Shown here: positions 15,188 to 24,018 of the stretch, piece after piece
How the letters are laid out: every line of letters starts with the position of its first letter
How positions within the stretch are numbered: the first letter of the stretch is position 1
Origin: Campylobacter coli LMG 9860
Lineage (GTDB): Bacteria; Campylobacterota; Campylobacteria; Campylobacterales; Campylobacteraceae
DNA: 42,746 nt
Direction: 5' to 3'
Assembly (NCBI RefSeq): GCF_000254135.1
Contig: NZ_AINS01000013.1
Location: 1-42,746, forward strand
Notes under the pieces: model-generated
What the model was told of the DNA's origin: nothing
Databases searched by the model: none
The model's input: only the letters and a program-made list of their open reading frames with translations
Position numbers and translations under genes: made by a program

Positions 15188-16693
15188 TTAACTCCTCATC
15201 CTAAAACTCAAAGCTTCTAAAATATGATTTTTACTAAGAAGTTCTTTTTCTTCAAAATCTGCAATAGATCTTGAAACTTTTAAAATTTTATTTAAAGCTC
15301 TTTGTGAAAGATTATAACGCGAAATGGCTAAATCCAAAGTATCCTTGGCATCTTTTTCTAAAATACAAAATTTTTGCAATTCTGTATCGTTTAATTTGCC
15401 ATTAAATTCTTTTTGGCCGCGTTTTTTGCCAAAGATAAAAGCCTTTAAAATTCTTTCACTCATTTCTTTTGAATTTATACTTGACTTATCATCTTTGCTG
15501 ATCTCATCCATAGCTACATAAAGATCAATTCTATCCATAATAGGGGCTGAAATGTGATTTTTATATCTTTTAATCTCATTTTCACTGCAAACGCAAGACA
15601 GATTTTTAGAAAATAAATTTCCACAAGGACAAGGATTTTGAGCGGCAACAAAACTGAATTTGGTTTCATAAGTGGTTTTTGAATTGACTCTTGAAATATG
15701 AATTTTATGATCTTCTAGAGGTTCTCTTAGACTTTCGATAATCTGTTTGTTAAAATGAGGAAATTCATCAAAAAATAAAACTCCACCATTAGCTAGAGCG
15801 ATTTCACCTATCTTCGCATTTTTTGCTCCACCACCAAAAATACTAGCTCTTGTAGAGGTATGATGAGGGTGTCTTAAGGCTCTTTTTTGCGTAAATTCGC
15901 AATCTTTAGAATTTAAAGACATATAAGCATTTTGCATTAAAACCTCATTTAAACTTTGTGGAGGCATGATTTCAACAAGGCGTTTTGCACACATACTTTT
16001 GCCACTTCCTGGACTTCCTTCAAAAAGTATATTGTGCATACCTAGTGCTGCTATCAAACAAGCTCTTTTAGCTTTTTCTTGTCCTTTGATATCTTTAAAA
16101 TCAAGTTCAAAATGATGATTTTTAATAAAAATTTCATTTTCTATAATCAAAGGATTTGCAAATAAAGGATGGCTTTGGGTGAATTTGAATTTCTCATAGT
16201 TTTTTTCTTTAAAAAATTCAATCACTTCATTTAAATGCTCAAGTCCATAAATTTCTAGATTGGGTATCATAGAAGCTTTTAGAGCTATATTTTTTGGGAC
16301 TACAACTTTTGCACTTTTTACCTTTGTGGATAAAAATAAAAGTAAAGAAAAAAGCTCATTGGTGCTTTTGATACTTCCATCAAGACCAAGCTCGCCTACC
16401 ACAAAAAAATCATCAAAGTCTTCATTTTGCAACAATATAAGCGTAGCGATAACTAAATCAAAATGAGAACCTTTTTTTGGAATTCCTGAAGGGCTAAGAT
16501 TGATGGTGATTTTTTTAGCAGGAAATGAAAAATTGCAAGTTAAAAGTGTGGCTTTGATACGCTCGATACTTTCTTTAATTGCAATATTTGCAAGTCCGAC
16601 TATGCTTAAATTAGGTAAGCCTCTTGTAAATGTAGACTCTACATCGATGATATCTAAATTCTCATCAAAGCTTACACATTTTAATTTTTTCAT
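15188..16693 (-). CDS. comM: ComM/YifB-family Mg-chelatase-like AAA+ ATPase (Cj0190c-like)
   Basis: A 501-residue protein of the YifB/ComM family. The N-terminal ChlI-type domain (about 15-150) includes INLSPSGIPKKGSHFDL and DFFVVGELGLDGSI. The AAA+ Mg-chelatase domain follows, with Walker A GSPGSGKS (226-233), Walker B GGVLFFDEFPHF, and sensor region FVAAQNPCPCGN. The C-terminal helical domain ends in SRSIADFEEKELLSKNHI. ComM is a hexameric helicase that promotes branch migration during natural transformation in other bacteria. Campylobacter is naturally competent, so the same role is plausible here. It overlaps the stop of def by four bases (ATGA). Confidence 0.9.
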   Translation of the reverse strand: MKKLKCVSFDENLDIIDVESTFTRGLPNLSIVGLANIAIKESIERIKATLLTCNFSFPAKKITINLSPSGIPKKGSHFDLVIATLILLQNEDFDDFFVVGELGLDGSIKSTNELFSLLLFLSTKVKSAKVVVPKNIALKASMIPNLEIYGLEHLNEVIEFFKEKNYEKFKFTQSHPLFANPLIIENEIFIKNHHFELDFKDIKGQEKAKRACLIAALGMHNILFEGSPGSGKSMCAKRLVEIMPPQSLNEVLMQNAYMSLNSKDCEFTQKRALRHPHHTSTRASIFGGGAKNAKIGEIALANGGVLFFDEFPHFNKQIIESLREPLEDHKIHISRVNSKTTYETKFSFVAAQNPCPCGNLFSKNLSCVCSENEIKRYKNHISAPIMDRIDLYVAMDEISKDDKSSINSKEMSERILKAFIFGKKRGQKEFNGKLNDTELQKFCILEKDAKDTLDLAISRYNLSQRALNKILKVSRSIADFEEKELLSKNHILEALSFRMRS

Positions 16694-17217
16694 TTAGATT
16701 TTTTTTGATTTTTAAGTTTCTTTTTAAATTCTTTATCAAATTTTTGTCTTTTTAAAAAAGAAATCTTTTCTATAAATAAATGACCATTAAGATGATCATT
16801 TTCATGCTGGATGGCCACAGCTAAAAATCCTTGAGCTTCTAATTCTTTAAAATTTCCAAAGCGATCTTGATATTTAAGCAAGATATGATTATAACGCTCC
16901 ACTTCTTCAAAGAAGTCAGGCACGCTTAAACAACCCTCAGTGCAGGTGATTTTTTCTTCACCTAAAGGAATGATTTGCGGATTTATAATTTCTAGCAAGT
17001 CTTCTTTTTTCTGCTCTTCATTTTCATCTAAAATATTTACGATCAATGCACGAAGTGGGATATCTACTTGTATAGCAGCCAAACCCACTCCTTGACTAGC
17101 AATCATAGTATCATACATATCATCAAGCAGGGTATGAAGTTCTTGATCAAATTGCTTTACAGGTTCAGAATTTAAAAAAAGTCTAGAATTAGGATAAGTG
17201 ATAATTTTTCTAACCAT
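16690..17217 (-). CDS. def: peptide deformylase
   Basis: A 175-residue enzyme that removes the formyl group from new protein N-termini. All three family motifs are present: SQGVGLAAIQ (motif 1), EGCLSVP (motif 2, metal-binding Cys) and QHENDHLNGHLF (motif 3, HExxH). I chose the ATG at 17217 (MVRKIITYPN), which has AAAGG seven bases upstream; a TTG six bases earlier is less likely. It lies 27 bases after clpP in the tig-clpP-def order, which puts a chaperone, a protease and a maturation enzyme that all act on new chains in one transcript. Confidence 0.95.
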   Translation of the reverse strand: MVRKIITYPNSRLFLNSEPVKQFDQELHTLLDDMYDTMIASQGVGLAAIQVDIPLRALIVNILDENEEQKKEDLLEIINPQIIPLGEEKITCTEGCLSVPDFFEEVERYNHILLKYQDRFGNFKELEAQGFLAVAIQHENDHLNGHLFIEKISFLKRQKFDKEFKKKLKNQKKSK

Positions 17218-17244
17218 AAACAACCTTTATTTAAACGATTTTAC

Positions 17245-17829
17245 TCATTTAAAACTTTTTTCTAAAACCTTATCGATCAAACCATACTCTTTAGCTTCTT
17301 GTGCTGACATGAAAAAATCTCTTTCTGTATCTTTTGCTATTTTTGCAACTTTTTGCTTAGTATTTTTTGCCAAAATATCATTAAGTATAGTTTTGAGTCT
17401 TAAAATTTCTTTGGCTTGAATTTCAATATCTGTGGCTTGACCTCTAGCTCCACCTAAAGGTTGATGAATCATAATACGTGAATTAGGCAAAGCAAAACGT
17501 TTTCCTTCTGCGCCACAACTAAGCAAAAATGCTCCCATAGAAGCAGCTTGTCCTATACAAATCGTACAAACATCAGGTTTGATATAGTTCATAGTATCAT
17601 AAATACTAAAACCACTTGTAATTACACCACCTGGAGAATTGATATAAAGATAAATATCTTTTGTAGGATCTTCAGCTTCTAAAAAAAGAAGTTGTGCTAC
17701 GATAGAAGCGGCAAGTTCATCATGAATTTCACCACTTAGCATAATAATTCTATCTTTTAAAAGGCGTGAATAAATGTCATAACTTCTTTCACCACGACTA
17801 GATTTTTCAATAACATAAGGAATAAACAT
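17245..17829 (-). CDS. clpP: ATP-dependent Clp protease proteolytic subunit
   Basis: A 194-residue serine peptidase that forms the two-ring ClpP barrel and works with ClpA/ClpX unfoldases. The nucleophile is Ser97 in [11 protein letters not shown], the catalytic His is His122 in [17 protein letters not shown], and the Asp is in the [20 protein letters not shown] region. The N-terminal [20 protein letters not shown] is typical of mature bacterial ClpP with a short propeptide. Its ATG shares one base with the stop codon of tig (TAATG), so trigger factor and ClpP are translationally coupled, an old and common pairing. Confidence 0.96.
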
Positions 17830-19163
17830 TATTTATCTTCTTTCTCTTTTTTGCTCACTTTTTCCGATTTTTCTGTTTTTGGCATAAAAATATCATTAAA
17901 AAGTTTTTCTTCAATTAAAGCCATTTTCACAGCAGGCAAAGCTCCTTGTTTTTTATAGTTTTCTAAATGCTCTTTTGGATTCATACCATAGCGATATGCT
18001 TCAAAATAAATCGCTTGAATCAATTCTTGATCATTTACTTCAATCTTACGCAATTTTGCAAGTTCATCAATGATAAAAGTAAGTTTTACACTTTTTTGTG
18101 CTTCTTCTTTAAAAGAATCACGTTTTTCTTGATATTTTTCTTTACTTGCTTTAAGCTCTTCAATTTCTTTTTCGCTAAAAGTATTAAAAGCCGCACGCAT
18201 CTGCATATCAGTTTCTTGTTCTACTATGCCTTTAGGTAAATCAAAATTATATTTTTCAATCAAAGCATCTGCAAATTTGCCTTTTAATTCATCATTTACA
18301 AGTTTGAAAAGTTTTTCATTTTTGATTTGCTCTTTTAATTTTTCATCTAAAACTTCAACACTAGCTTTTTCTTCTCCTGGTAAAAGTTTTTTAAGCATTT
18401 CATCATCAAGTTCAGGCAATTTCAATTCTTGAATTTCGTGTAATTTTACTTTAAATACCGCATCTTTTCCAGCTAAATGTGCTGCGCCGTATTCTTTAGG
18501 AAAAGTTACTTTTATATCTTTTTCTTCTCCGCTTTTCATTCCTACCATACCTTCTTCAAAGCCTGGTATAAATTGTTTAGAACCTATTTCTAAAACATAA
18601 TTTTCAGCTTTACCCCCATCAAAAGCTTTCTCATCTACAAAACCTTCAAAATCAAATTTTGCAAAATCACCCTCTTTTAAAGCTCTTTTTGTTTTTATAG
18701 CTTCAGGAGTAGCAAAACGCTTTAAAAGTTCATCTTTTTTCTCATCAATTTCTTTTTTACTTACTTTTGGAGTTTGATATTCAGGGATGAGTTTTTCATA
18801 ACCCTCAAGTTTGATTTCAGGTTTAAAAGAAAGTATTAATTCAGCAATAATTTCTCCATCCTTGCGATCAAATTTTTCAAAATATGGTTCACCCACAAGC
18901 TCTTTTACTTCTTTTTTTAATTCTTTTAAAGCACTATCAACAGCAGATTTAAAAAGATTTTGTTCTGCATCTTGAGTTAATTCTTTTTGGTATCTTTTAA
19001 GCACAGCAGCAACAGGAACTTTTCCTGGTCTAAAACCATCCATTTTTACATTTTTAGAAGCTTTTTTAGCCAAATTTTCCACTTCACTTTTAATCATCCC
19101 TGAAGGAATTTTTACACTAGCAGTCGCATTAACAGAGTCTAATTGCTTTGCTTTTACTTCCAT
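17829..19163 (-). CDS. tig: trigger factor, ribosome-associated chaperone
   Basis: A 444-residue chaperone and peptidyl-prolyl isomerase that meets nascent chains at the ribosome exit. The N-terminal ribosome-binding domain (about 1-115) includes the docking loop GFRPGKVP. The FKBP-type isomerase domain (about 150-245) has [36 protein letters not shown] and FPKEYGA. The C-terminal helical chaperone arms follow. Length is normal. The tail is rich in Lys and Glu. Start is ATG behind AAGGAAAAATGTT, with a -10 box at 19197-19202. It is the first gene of the leftward group running to purN. Confidence 0.95.
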
Positions 19164-19183
19164 AACATTTTTCCTTATAAAAT

Positions 19184-19211
19184 AAAATTTGCTTTAATCA
19201 TAGCAAATTTT
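19184..19211. repeat. inverted repeat flanking the tig -10 box
   Basis: AAAATTTGC (19184-19192) and GCAAATTTT (19203-19211) are perfect inverted arms of 9 bases with a 10-base spacer. The tig -10 box lies in the spacer. The geometry of roughly two helical turns suits a dimeric repressor, but AT-rich arms can also arise by chance. Confidence 0.45.
19197..19202 (-). promoter_or_regulatory. -10 box (TATGAT) of the tig-clpP-def-purN group
   Basis: On the minus strand TATGAT follows TTTGC, about 34 bases before the tig ATG, with AAGGAAAAA as ribosome site in between. It lies inside the inverted repeat at 19184-19211. The next clear leftward promoter is not seen until beyond purN, so it probably drives all seven genes. 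Confidence 0.5.
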
Positions 19212-19249
19212 TCCTTATTAGTTGCATAAAATTTTAAAGCATTTTATGT

Positions 19250-19255
19250 TAAAAT
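19250..19255 (+). promoter_or_regulatory. -10 box (TAAAAT) of folE-fliI
   Basis: TAAAAT preceded by TATGT lies 28 bases before the TTG at 19284. An apparent ATG start at 19254 would fall within this element, which supports the downstream TTG as the real start of folE. Confidence 0.45.
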
Positions 19256-19283
19256 GAGCCAAGAAAAAAATACGGAGAATAAT

Positions 19284-19856
19284 TTGCAAGAAAAATTTGA
19301 AAATTGCATAAAAACTATGCTTGAAATTATGGGGGAAAATCCAACTAGAGAAGGACTTGTAAAAACACCTAATCGTGTTTTTAAAGCTTATGAGTTTTTA
19401 ACAAGTGGATATAAAAAAAATGTCAAGGAAATACTAAATAATGCTTTATTTGAAAGCTCAAATAACGAAATGGTTCTAGTGCGTGATATAGAATTTTACA
19501 GTCTTTGCGAGCACCATCTTTTACCTTTTTTTGGCCGCGTGCATGTGGCTTATATCCCTGACCAAAAAGTGGTTGGGCTTAGCAAAATTCCACGTCTTGT
19601 AGAAGTATATGCGAGAAGACTTCAAATTCAAGAACAACTTACCGAACAAATTGCTGAAGCTTTGATGGAAAATGTTGGTGCAAAAGGTGTTGGTGTGGTT
19701 ATAGAAGCAAGACATATGTGTGTAGAAATGCGTGGGGTGCAAAAAGCAAATTCTACCACTACCACTTCGGCTCTTCGTGGACTTTTTTTAAAAAATGAAA
19801 AAACACGCGAAGAATTTTTTTCACTCATTAATTCTCCTAAGCAAGTTCGTTTTTGA
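19284..19856 (+). CDS. folE: GTP cyclohydrolase I
   Basis: A 190-residue enzyme converting GTP to 7,8-dihydroneopterin triphosphate, the entry to folate (and queuosine-type) synthesis. Motifs: [34 protein letters not shown] with the zinc ligands Cys and His, [30 protein letters not shown] with the third zinc Cys, and [11 protein letters not shown] chose the TTG at 19284 because GGAG lies about seven bases upstream and the resulting N-terminus ([15 protein letters not shown]) is the usual one. The longer reading from 19254 adds ten residues and overlaps the promoter. It is coupled to fliI through TGATG. Confidence 0.93.
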   Translation: MQEKFENCIKTMLEIMGENPTREGLVKTPNRVFKAYEFLTSGYKKNVKEILNNALFESSNNEMVLVRDIEFYSLCEHHLLPFFGRVHVAYIPDQKVVGLSKIPRLVEVYARRLQIQEQLTEQIAEALMENVGAKGVGVVIEARHMCVEMRGVQKANSTTTTSALRGLFLKNEKTREEFFSLINSPKQVRF

Positions 19857-21187
19857 TGAATTTAGAAAAACTTCGTTCTAAGCTTGGCAAAGAAAATTTA
19901 AGTGCTGTTTTTGGAGAGATCACTAAAATTTCTGCTACAAGTATAGAGGTTCGAGGACTTAAAACGGGTGTGGGTGATATCATTAAACTTGTTTCAAATG
20001 AAAATGAAAATTTAAACACCTTAGCTATGGTTGTTGAAATCAAAGAGCAATTTAGCTATCTAAGCCCTTTTTCTTTCATAGAAGGTTTTAAAATAGGCGA
20101 CCGTGCTTTTATAAGTGATGCAGGAATGCAAATAGGCGTTAGTGATGAGCTTTTAGGAAGAGTGGTGGATCCTTTTATGCGCCCTAAAGATGGCAAGGGT
20201 GCCATAGAAGCAACTAAATATATGCCTATCATGCGTGCACCTATTGATGCGATGAAAAGAGGACTTATAGAAGAGGTTTTTCCTGTGGGAGTTAAAACCA
20301 TAGACGCGCTTTTAACTTGTGGCGTGGGACAAAAATTAGGCATTTTTGCAGGAAGTGGCGTAGGAAAATCTACTCTTATGGGTATGATAGTTAAAAATTC
20401 AAAAGCTCCTATTAAAGTCGTCGCACTTATAGGCGAAAGGGGGCGCGAAATTCCTGAATTTATACAAAAAAATTTAGGTGGAAAGCTTGATGATACAGTG
20501 ATTATCGTTGCAACGAGTGATGATAGTGCTTTAATGCGAAAATATGGGGCATTTTGTGCTATGAGTGTGGCTGAATACTTTAAAGAACAAGGTAAAGATG
20601 TACTTTTTATCATGGATAGTGTAACGCGTTTTGCTATGGCGCAAAGAGAGATAGGACTTGCTCTTGGTGAACCCCCTACTACAAAAGGCTATCCTCCAAG
20701 CGTTTTAAGTCTTTTGCCTCAACTTATGGAAAGAACAGGAAAAGAAGAAGGTAAAGGAACTATAACAGCATTTTTTACCGTTTTGGTTGATGGAGATGAT
20801 ATGAGTGATCCTATCGCCGATCAAAGCCGTTCTATCTTAGATGGGCATATTGTTTTAAGTCGTGAGCTTACGGATTTTGGAATTTATCCTCCTATTAATA
20901 TACAAAATTCAGCCTCAAGGGTAATGGGCGATATCATAAGTCCTGAACACAAACTTTGGGCTAGAAAATTTAAACGCTTAAATTCGCTTTTGAAAGAAAA
21001 TGAAGTATTACTTCGTATCGGTGCTTATCAAAAGGGTAGTGATAAGGAGCTTGATGAAGCTATAGCTAAAAAGGAATTTATGCAAAAATTTTTAGGACAA
21101 AATCCCGAAGAAAGCTTTGAATTTGAAGAAACTATAAGACTTTTAAGTCAAATTGATGCTAATGTCGCTCCTAATGCTATGCAATAA
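19856..21187 (+). CDS. fliI: flagellar export ATPase FliI
   Basis: A 443-residue ATPase of the flagellar type III secretion system, related to the beta subunit of F1. Walker A GIFAGSGVGKST is followed by ALIGERGREIPEFI, Walker B VLFIMDS, and the GEPPTTKGYPPSV and SLLPQLMERTG stretches typical of T3SS ATPases. The N-terminal domain (about 1-90) has the beta-barrel features shared with F1 subunits. The ATG at 19856 shares one base with the folE stop; a TTG three bases earlier is less likely. It is followed by a gene-free stretch with possible rearrangement scars. In NCTC 11168, as I recall, purF follows instead. Confidence 0.94.
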   Translation: MNLEKLRSKLGKENLSAVFGEITKISATSIEVRGLKTGVGDIIKLVSNENENLNTLAMVVEIKEQFSYLSPFSFIEGFKIGDRAFISDAGMQIGVSDELLGRVVDPFMRPKDGKGAIEATKYMPIMRAPIDAMKRGLIEEVFPVGVKTIDALLTCGVGQKLGIFAGSGVGKSTLMGMIVKNSKAPIKVVALIGERGREIPEFIQKNLGGKLDDTVIIVATSDDSALMRKYGAFCAMSVAEYFKEQGKDVLFIMDSVTRFAMAQREIGLALGEPPTTKGYPPSVLSLLPQLMERTGKEEGKGTITAFFTVLVDGDDMSDPIADQSRSILDGHIVLSRELTDFGIYPPINIQNSASRVMGDIISPEHKLWARKFKRLNSLLKENEVLLRIGAYQKGSDKELDEAIAKKEFMQKFLGQNPEESFEFEETIRLLSQIDANVAPNAMQ

Positions 21188-21281
21188 AATATCAACATGG
21201 GAAGTTCTAACGCAACACTGCCTAATCCAAACCTTAAATAATCTCATTTTGCATCAAAAAAATTTCAATCCATAAAAACAA

Positions 21282-21310
21282 ATCAATACCTAACCAAACA
21301 AGGTATTGAT
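21282..21310 (-). terminator. hairpin, possible minus-strand terminator
   Basis: ATCAATACCT (21282-21291) and AGGTATTGAT (21301-21310) form a perfect 10-bp stem with a 9-base loop. The minus-strand transcript would continue into TTTGTTTTTATGG, so it reads as a leftward terminator. No T-run follows on the plus strand. It lies 12 bases after the stop (21323) of a leftward open frame. Confidence 0.4.
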
Positions 21311-21456
21311 AAGCATATCCATTCAAATCTTTTCTTTGAAAGTAAAATTGAATTTTTTGCTATAAAATACCAAAATTCTTTCTAATAAATTCTCTACGAT
21401 TCTTTTATCAATAGATATAAAAAATTTAGAAATTCTATTTATAAACTTAATATTGT

Positions 21457-21462
21457 TATAAT
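21457..21462 (+). promoter_or_regulatory. -10 box (TATAAT) of the znuACB operon
   Basis: A perfect TATAAT lies 35 bases before the znuA ATG. A ribosome site (TAGGATA) is at about 21484-21490. A Zur-type operator might be expected nearby. I see AT-rich partial dyads but nothing I can call. Confidence 0.5.
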
Positions 21463-21497
21463 TTTTTAAAATTTCATTCTCTTTAGGATATAAAATA

Positions 21498-22352
21498 ATG
21501 AAAAAAATATTCCTTCTTTTTATATTTTTAGGACTTTTTAATTCCTTTCTTTGCGCTAAAACCTTACAACCAAGTGAAAATCTAAATTTACCTTTAATCA
21601 GCGTAAGCATAGCCCCACAAGCTTTTTTTGTTAAAAAAATAGCAGGTGATACTCTAAATATAAACATCTTATCCACAAATACACACAAGCCAAAATCCAA
21701 ATCAAACCCTATGAAAAAGCTTGAAAAAAGTGAGCTTTACTTTACCATAGGCTTAGAATTTGAAAAGAAATTAACAGATAAACTAGAACAAAAATTTCCA
21801 AAAGTTAAAATCATAGACATGCAAAAAGATACTCCTCTAGCTAAAACTAGTTCTAGCAACTCCAAAGAAATTTTAGATCCTTTTACTTGGCTTGATCCCA
21901 TTTTAGTTCAAAACATAGCCTTAAATACCTATAATGCTCTAGTAGAAAAATACCCTCAAAACAAAAGCTTATACAAGCATAATTTAGATAAATTTTTAAC
22001 AGAGTTAGATGTCTTAAATTTACAGATCTCTTCAAAATTACAAAAAGTAAAAAATAAAGAATTTATAACATATCATCCCGCTTGGTCATATTTTGCCAAG
22101 CGTTATGATCTTGTGCAAAATCATATAGAATTTTTAGGAAAAAAACTAAAAAGTAAAGATATAAAAAATTTGGGTGCGTTGATTAAAGAAAAAAATATTA
22201 AAGTTATTTTTGTACAGACTCGTTTTCCTGAAAAAACAGCAAAAACTTTAGAAAAAGAATACAATGTAAAAATTTACAAGATAGATTATTTATCTTATGA
22301 TTGGGAAAATGAACTTTTAAAAACAGCAAATGCTTTTTATGAAAATTTATAG
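21498..22352 (+). CDS. znuA: ZnuA-like periplasmic metal-binding protein (Cj0143-like)
   Basis: A 284-residue cluster-9 solute-binding protein for zinc or manganese. The signal peptide ends near LCA|KT (residue 20). The first ligand region, ILSTNTHKPKSKSNPM, keeps a His. The second, usually DPHxWLDP, reads DPFTWLDP, so that His is Phe. The third, YHPAWSYFAKRYDL, keeps its His, and KIYKIDYLSYDW matches the last ligand loop. Unlike many ZnuA proteins it has no His-rich loop. It is followed at 12 bases by the ATPase and then the permease. The family is clear. The exact metal is less certain because of the missing His. Confidence 0.87.
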   Translation: MKKIFLLFIFLGLFNSFLCAKTLQPSENLNLPLISVSIAPQAFFVKKIAGDTLNINILSTNTHKPKSKSNPMKKLEKSELYFTIGLEFEKKLTDKLEQKFPKVKIIDMQKDTPLAKTSSSNSKEILDPFTWLDPILVQNIALNTYNALVEKYPQNKSLYKHNLDKFLTELDVLNLQISSKLQKVKNKEFITYHPAWSYFAKRYDLVQNHIEFLGKKLKSKDIKNLGALIKEKNIKVIFVQTRFPEKTAKTLEKEYNVKIYKIDYLSYDWENELLKTANAFYENL

Positions 22353-22364
22353 TTAGGTTTTTTA

Positions 22365-23219
22365 ATGCTTTTTTTTGAAATATCAAATCTTAATTACGCT
22401 TACAATAACGAAACAATCTTAAAAAATATCAACTTAAGCTATGATAGTAAAGATTTTCTTTCTATCATCGGCCCTAATGGTGCGGGAAAATCTACGCTTG
22501 TAAAACTCATCCTAGGGCTTTTAAAGACTAAAAAAACTATCAGTTTTCATGGGATTAAAAAAAATGAAATCGGCTATGTCCCTCAACACACTCTAGCTAA
22601 TCCTAACTTTTGCCCAAGGGTTATAGAAATCGTTTTAATGGGACTTGTCAATAAAAAAATTTTTGGTTTTTATAGTAAAAAAGATAAAAACAAAGCCTTA
22701 GAAGCTCTAGCAAGTGTAGGTATGCAGGATTTTTGGGATAGAAAAATCAATGAATTAAGCGGAGGTCAAAAACAACGCGTTTTTATTGCTAGAGCTTTAG
22801 TCGATGAATGTAAAATGCTGATCTTAGATGAGCCTACAGCAAGCGTTGATAGCAAATCCGCGATTCAAATTTTTGAACTCCTAAGTTCTTTGCATGAAAA
22901 GGGCATAGGAATTTTACTCATTTGCCACGATATCAATCTCGTGCTTGCTTATAGTGATAAAATCGCGTATTTAAACAAAGAACTCTTTTTGCATACCAAT
23001 ACCAAAGAAAAAGACAAAAGCGTATTTTTAAAACACCTTTATGAAAATCATTCGCATTTTTGCGATGTAGAAATGAGTTTAAATTCTTGCTTTTGCGATG
23101 AAGAAAATTGTGAGAAGAAAAAAATTTGTGAACAAGAATTTGCAAGAAGAAATTTAAAAAAATCAAATTTTAAAAAAGAAAATTTTTGTTTGAAATTTTC
23201 AAAGGAAAGCCATGTTTGA
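22365..23219 (+). CDS. znuC: zinc ABC transporter ATPase ZnuC, with Cys-rich tail
   Basis: A 284-residue ABC ATPase. The nucleotide-binding domain (about 1-225) has Walker A GPNGAGKST, the Q-loop GYVPQH, signature LSGGQKQR, Walker B MLILDEPTASVD and the switch His in LLICHD. The final 50 or so residues form a Cys/His-rich tail, with HSHFC, CFCDEENC, KKKIC and a last FC, followed by basic residues. ZnuC proteins of other bacteria often have a short regulatory tail, but this one looks like a metal-binding site. The gene overlaps the permease gene by 8 bases. Confidence 0.9.
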   Translation: MLFFEISNLNYAYNNETILKNINLSYDSKDFLSIIGPNGAGKSTLVKLILGLLKTKKTISFHGIKKNEIGYVPQHTLANPNFCPRVIEIVLMGLVNKKIFGFYSKKDKNKALEALASVGMQDFWDRKINELSGGQKQRVFIARALVDECKMLILDEPTASVDSKSAIQIFELLSSLHEKGIGILLICHDINLVLAYSDKIAYLNKELFLHTNTKEKDKSVFLKHLYENHSHFCDVEMSLNSCFCDEENCEKKKICEQEFARRNLKKSNFKKENFCLKFSKESHV

Positions 23220-24018
23220 AATTTTAAATTTCACCTTTTTTCAAAATGCTTTATTGGCTGCGGTTTTAGTCAGCATTGCTTGTGGAGTCGTAGGTACGCT
23301 TGTGATGATAAATCGACTCTTTTCCATAGCAGGAGGCATCACGCATGGGGCTTTTGGGGGTATTGGTATAGCGTTTTATTTTTCTTTGCCTATATTGATC
23401 AGCACAGGTATTTTCACGCTCTTTTTAGCCTTTTTGGTAGCATTTTTATCGAAGCATTATGAGCACAGAAGCGATAGCATAGTCGCTGTGATTTGGGCTT
23501 TTGGGATGGCTTTTGGGATCATACTTATAGATTTAAGTCCAGGTTATAGCACGGATTTGATGGCTTATCTTTTTGGAAATATTTTAGCAGTAGGAATGCA
23601 AGATCTATGGCTGATGGCGATAGTAGATGGGGTGGTGATTGTTTTAATGCTTTTATTTTATAGACAATTTGAAGCTTTAAGCTTTGATGTCGAATTTGCA
23701 AAAGTGCGAGGGATAAATACAAGCTTTTTTCATTATCTTTTAATCGCACTTATGGCATTTTGCATAGTGATTTCTATACGCCTTGTGGGGATTATTTTGA
23801 TCATGGCTTTACTTAGCATACCTAGCTTTATAGCTGAAAATTTTACAAAAAAACTAGGTTTAATAATGATTTTAGCAAGTGTATTGAGTATGATTTTTTG
23901 CATTTTAGGGCTTATAATAAGCTATTATTTTAATCTCTCAAGCGGTGCTTGTATCATAGCTGTAGCTTGCTTTGGCTTTTTGATACACTTGCTAGCAAAG
24001 TTTTTACTAAAAAGGTAA
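23212..24018 (+). CDS. znuB: zinc ABC transporter permease ZnuB
   Basis: A 268-residue permease of the ABC-3 family with about eight membrane helices. Typical segments are GVVGTLVMINRLFSIAGGITHGAFGG near the N-terminus (shown in part as RLFSIAGGITHGAFGG), DLMAYLFGNILAV, and the cytoplasmic coupling region FDVEFAKVRGI followed by VGIILIMALLSIP. It forms the membrane channel for ZnuA and ZnuC. Start is ATG, 8 bases inside the end of znuC. Its last 12 bases overlap the end of mcrC on the other strand, so no terminator separates the two convergent genes. Confidence 0.92.
   Translation: MFEILNFTFFQNALLAAVLVSIACGVVGTLVMINRLFSIAGGITHGAFGGIGIAFYFSLPILISTGIFTLFLAFLVAFLSKHYEHRSDSIVAVIWAFGMAFGIILIDLSPGYSTDLMAYLFGNILAVGMQDLWLMAIVDGVVIVLMLLFYRQFEALSFDVEFAKVRGINTSFFHYLLIALMAFCIVISIRLVGIILIMALLSIPSFIAENFTKKLGLIMILASVLSMIFCILGLIISYYFNLSSGACIIAVACFGFLIHLLAKFLLKR

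Larger units (their letters stand above)
21188..21497. other. gene-free junction between fliI and znuA
   Basis: About 310 bases without an intact gene. It contains: a short in-frame tail directly after the fliI stop encoding NINMGSSNATLPNPNLK before TAA (21188-21241), possibly the end of a lost gene; a 10-bp hairpin (21282-21310); a minus-strand open frame ending at 21323 that could be the 3' remnant of a leftward gene; and the znuA promoter. Together these suggest a former breakpoint or insertion site, but no source gene can be named. Confidence 0.45.

Noticed and set aside
17967-18239. 90-residue plus-strand open frame inside tig
   Set aside because: Antisense to a clear trigger factor gene. 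Its Phe/Ile-rich sequence is what the reverse of Lys/Glu-rich coding yields.
20056-20613. 185-residue minus-strand open frame inside fliI
   Set aside because: Antisense to the ATPase core with all motifs on the plus strand.
21323-21700. 125-residue minus-strand open frame over the znuA start
   Set aside because: Its first half is antisense to the well-supported znuA coding region and promoter, so it is not an intact gene. Only the 3' part is discussed, as a possible remnant.
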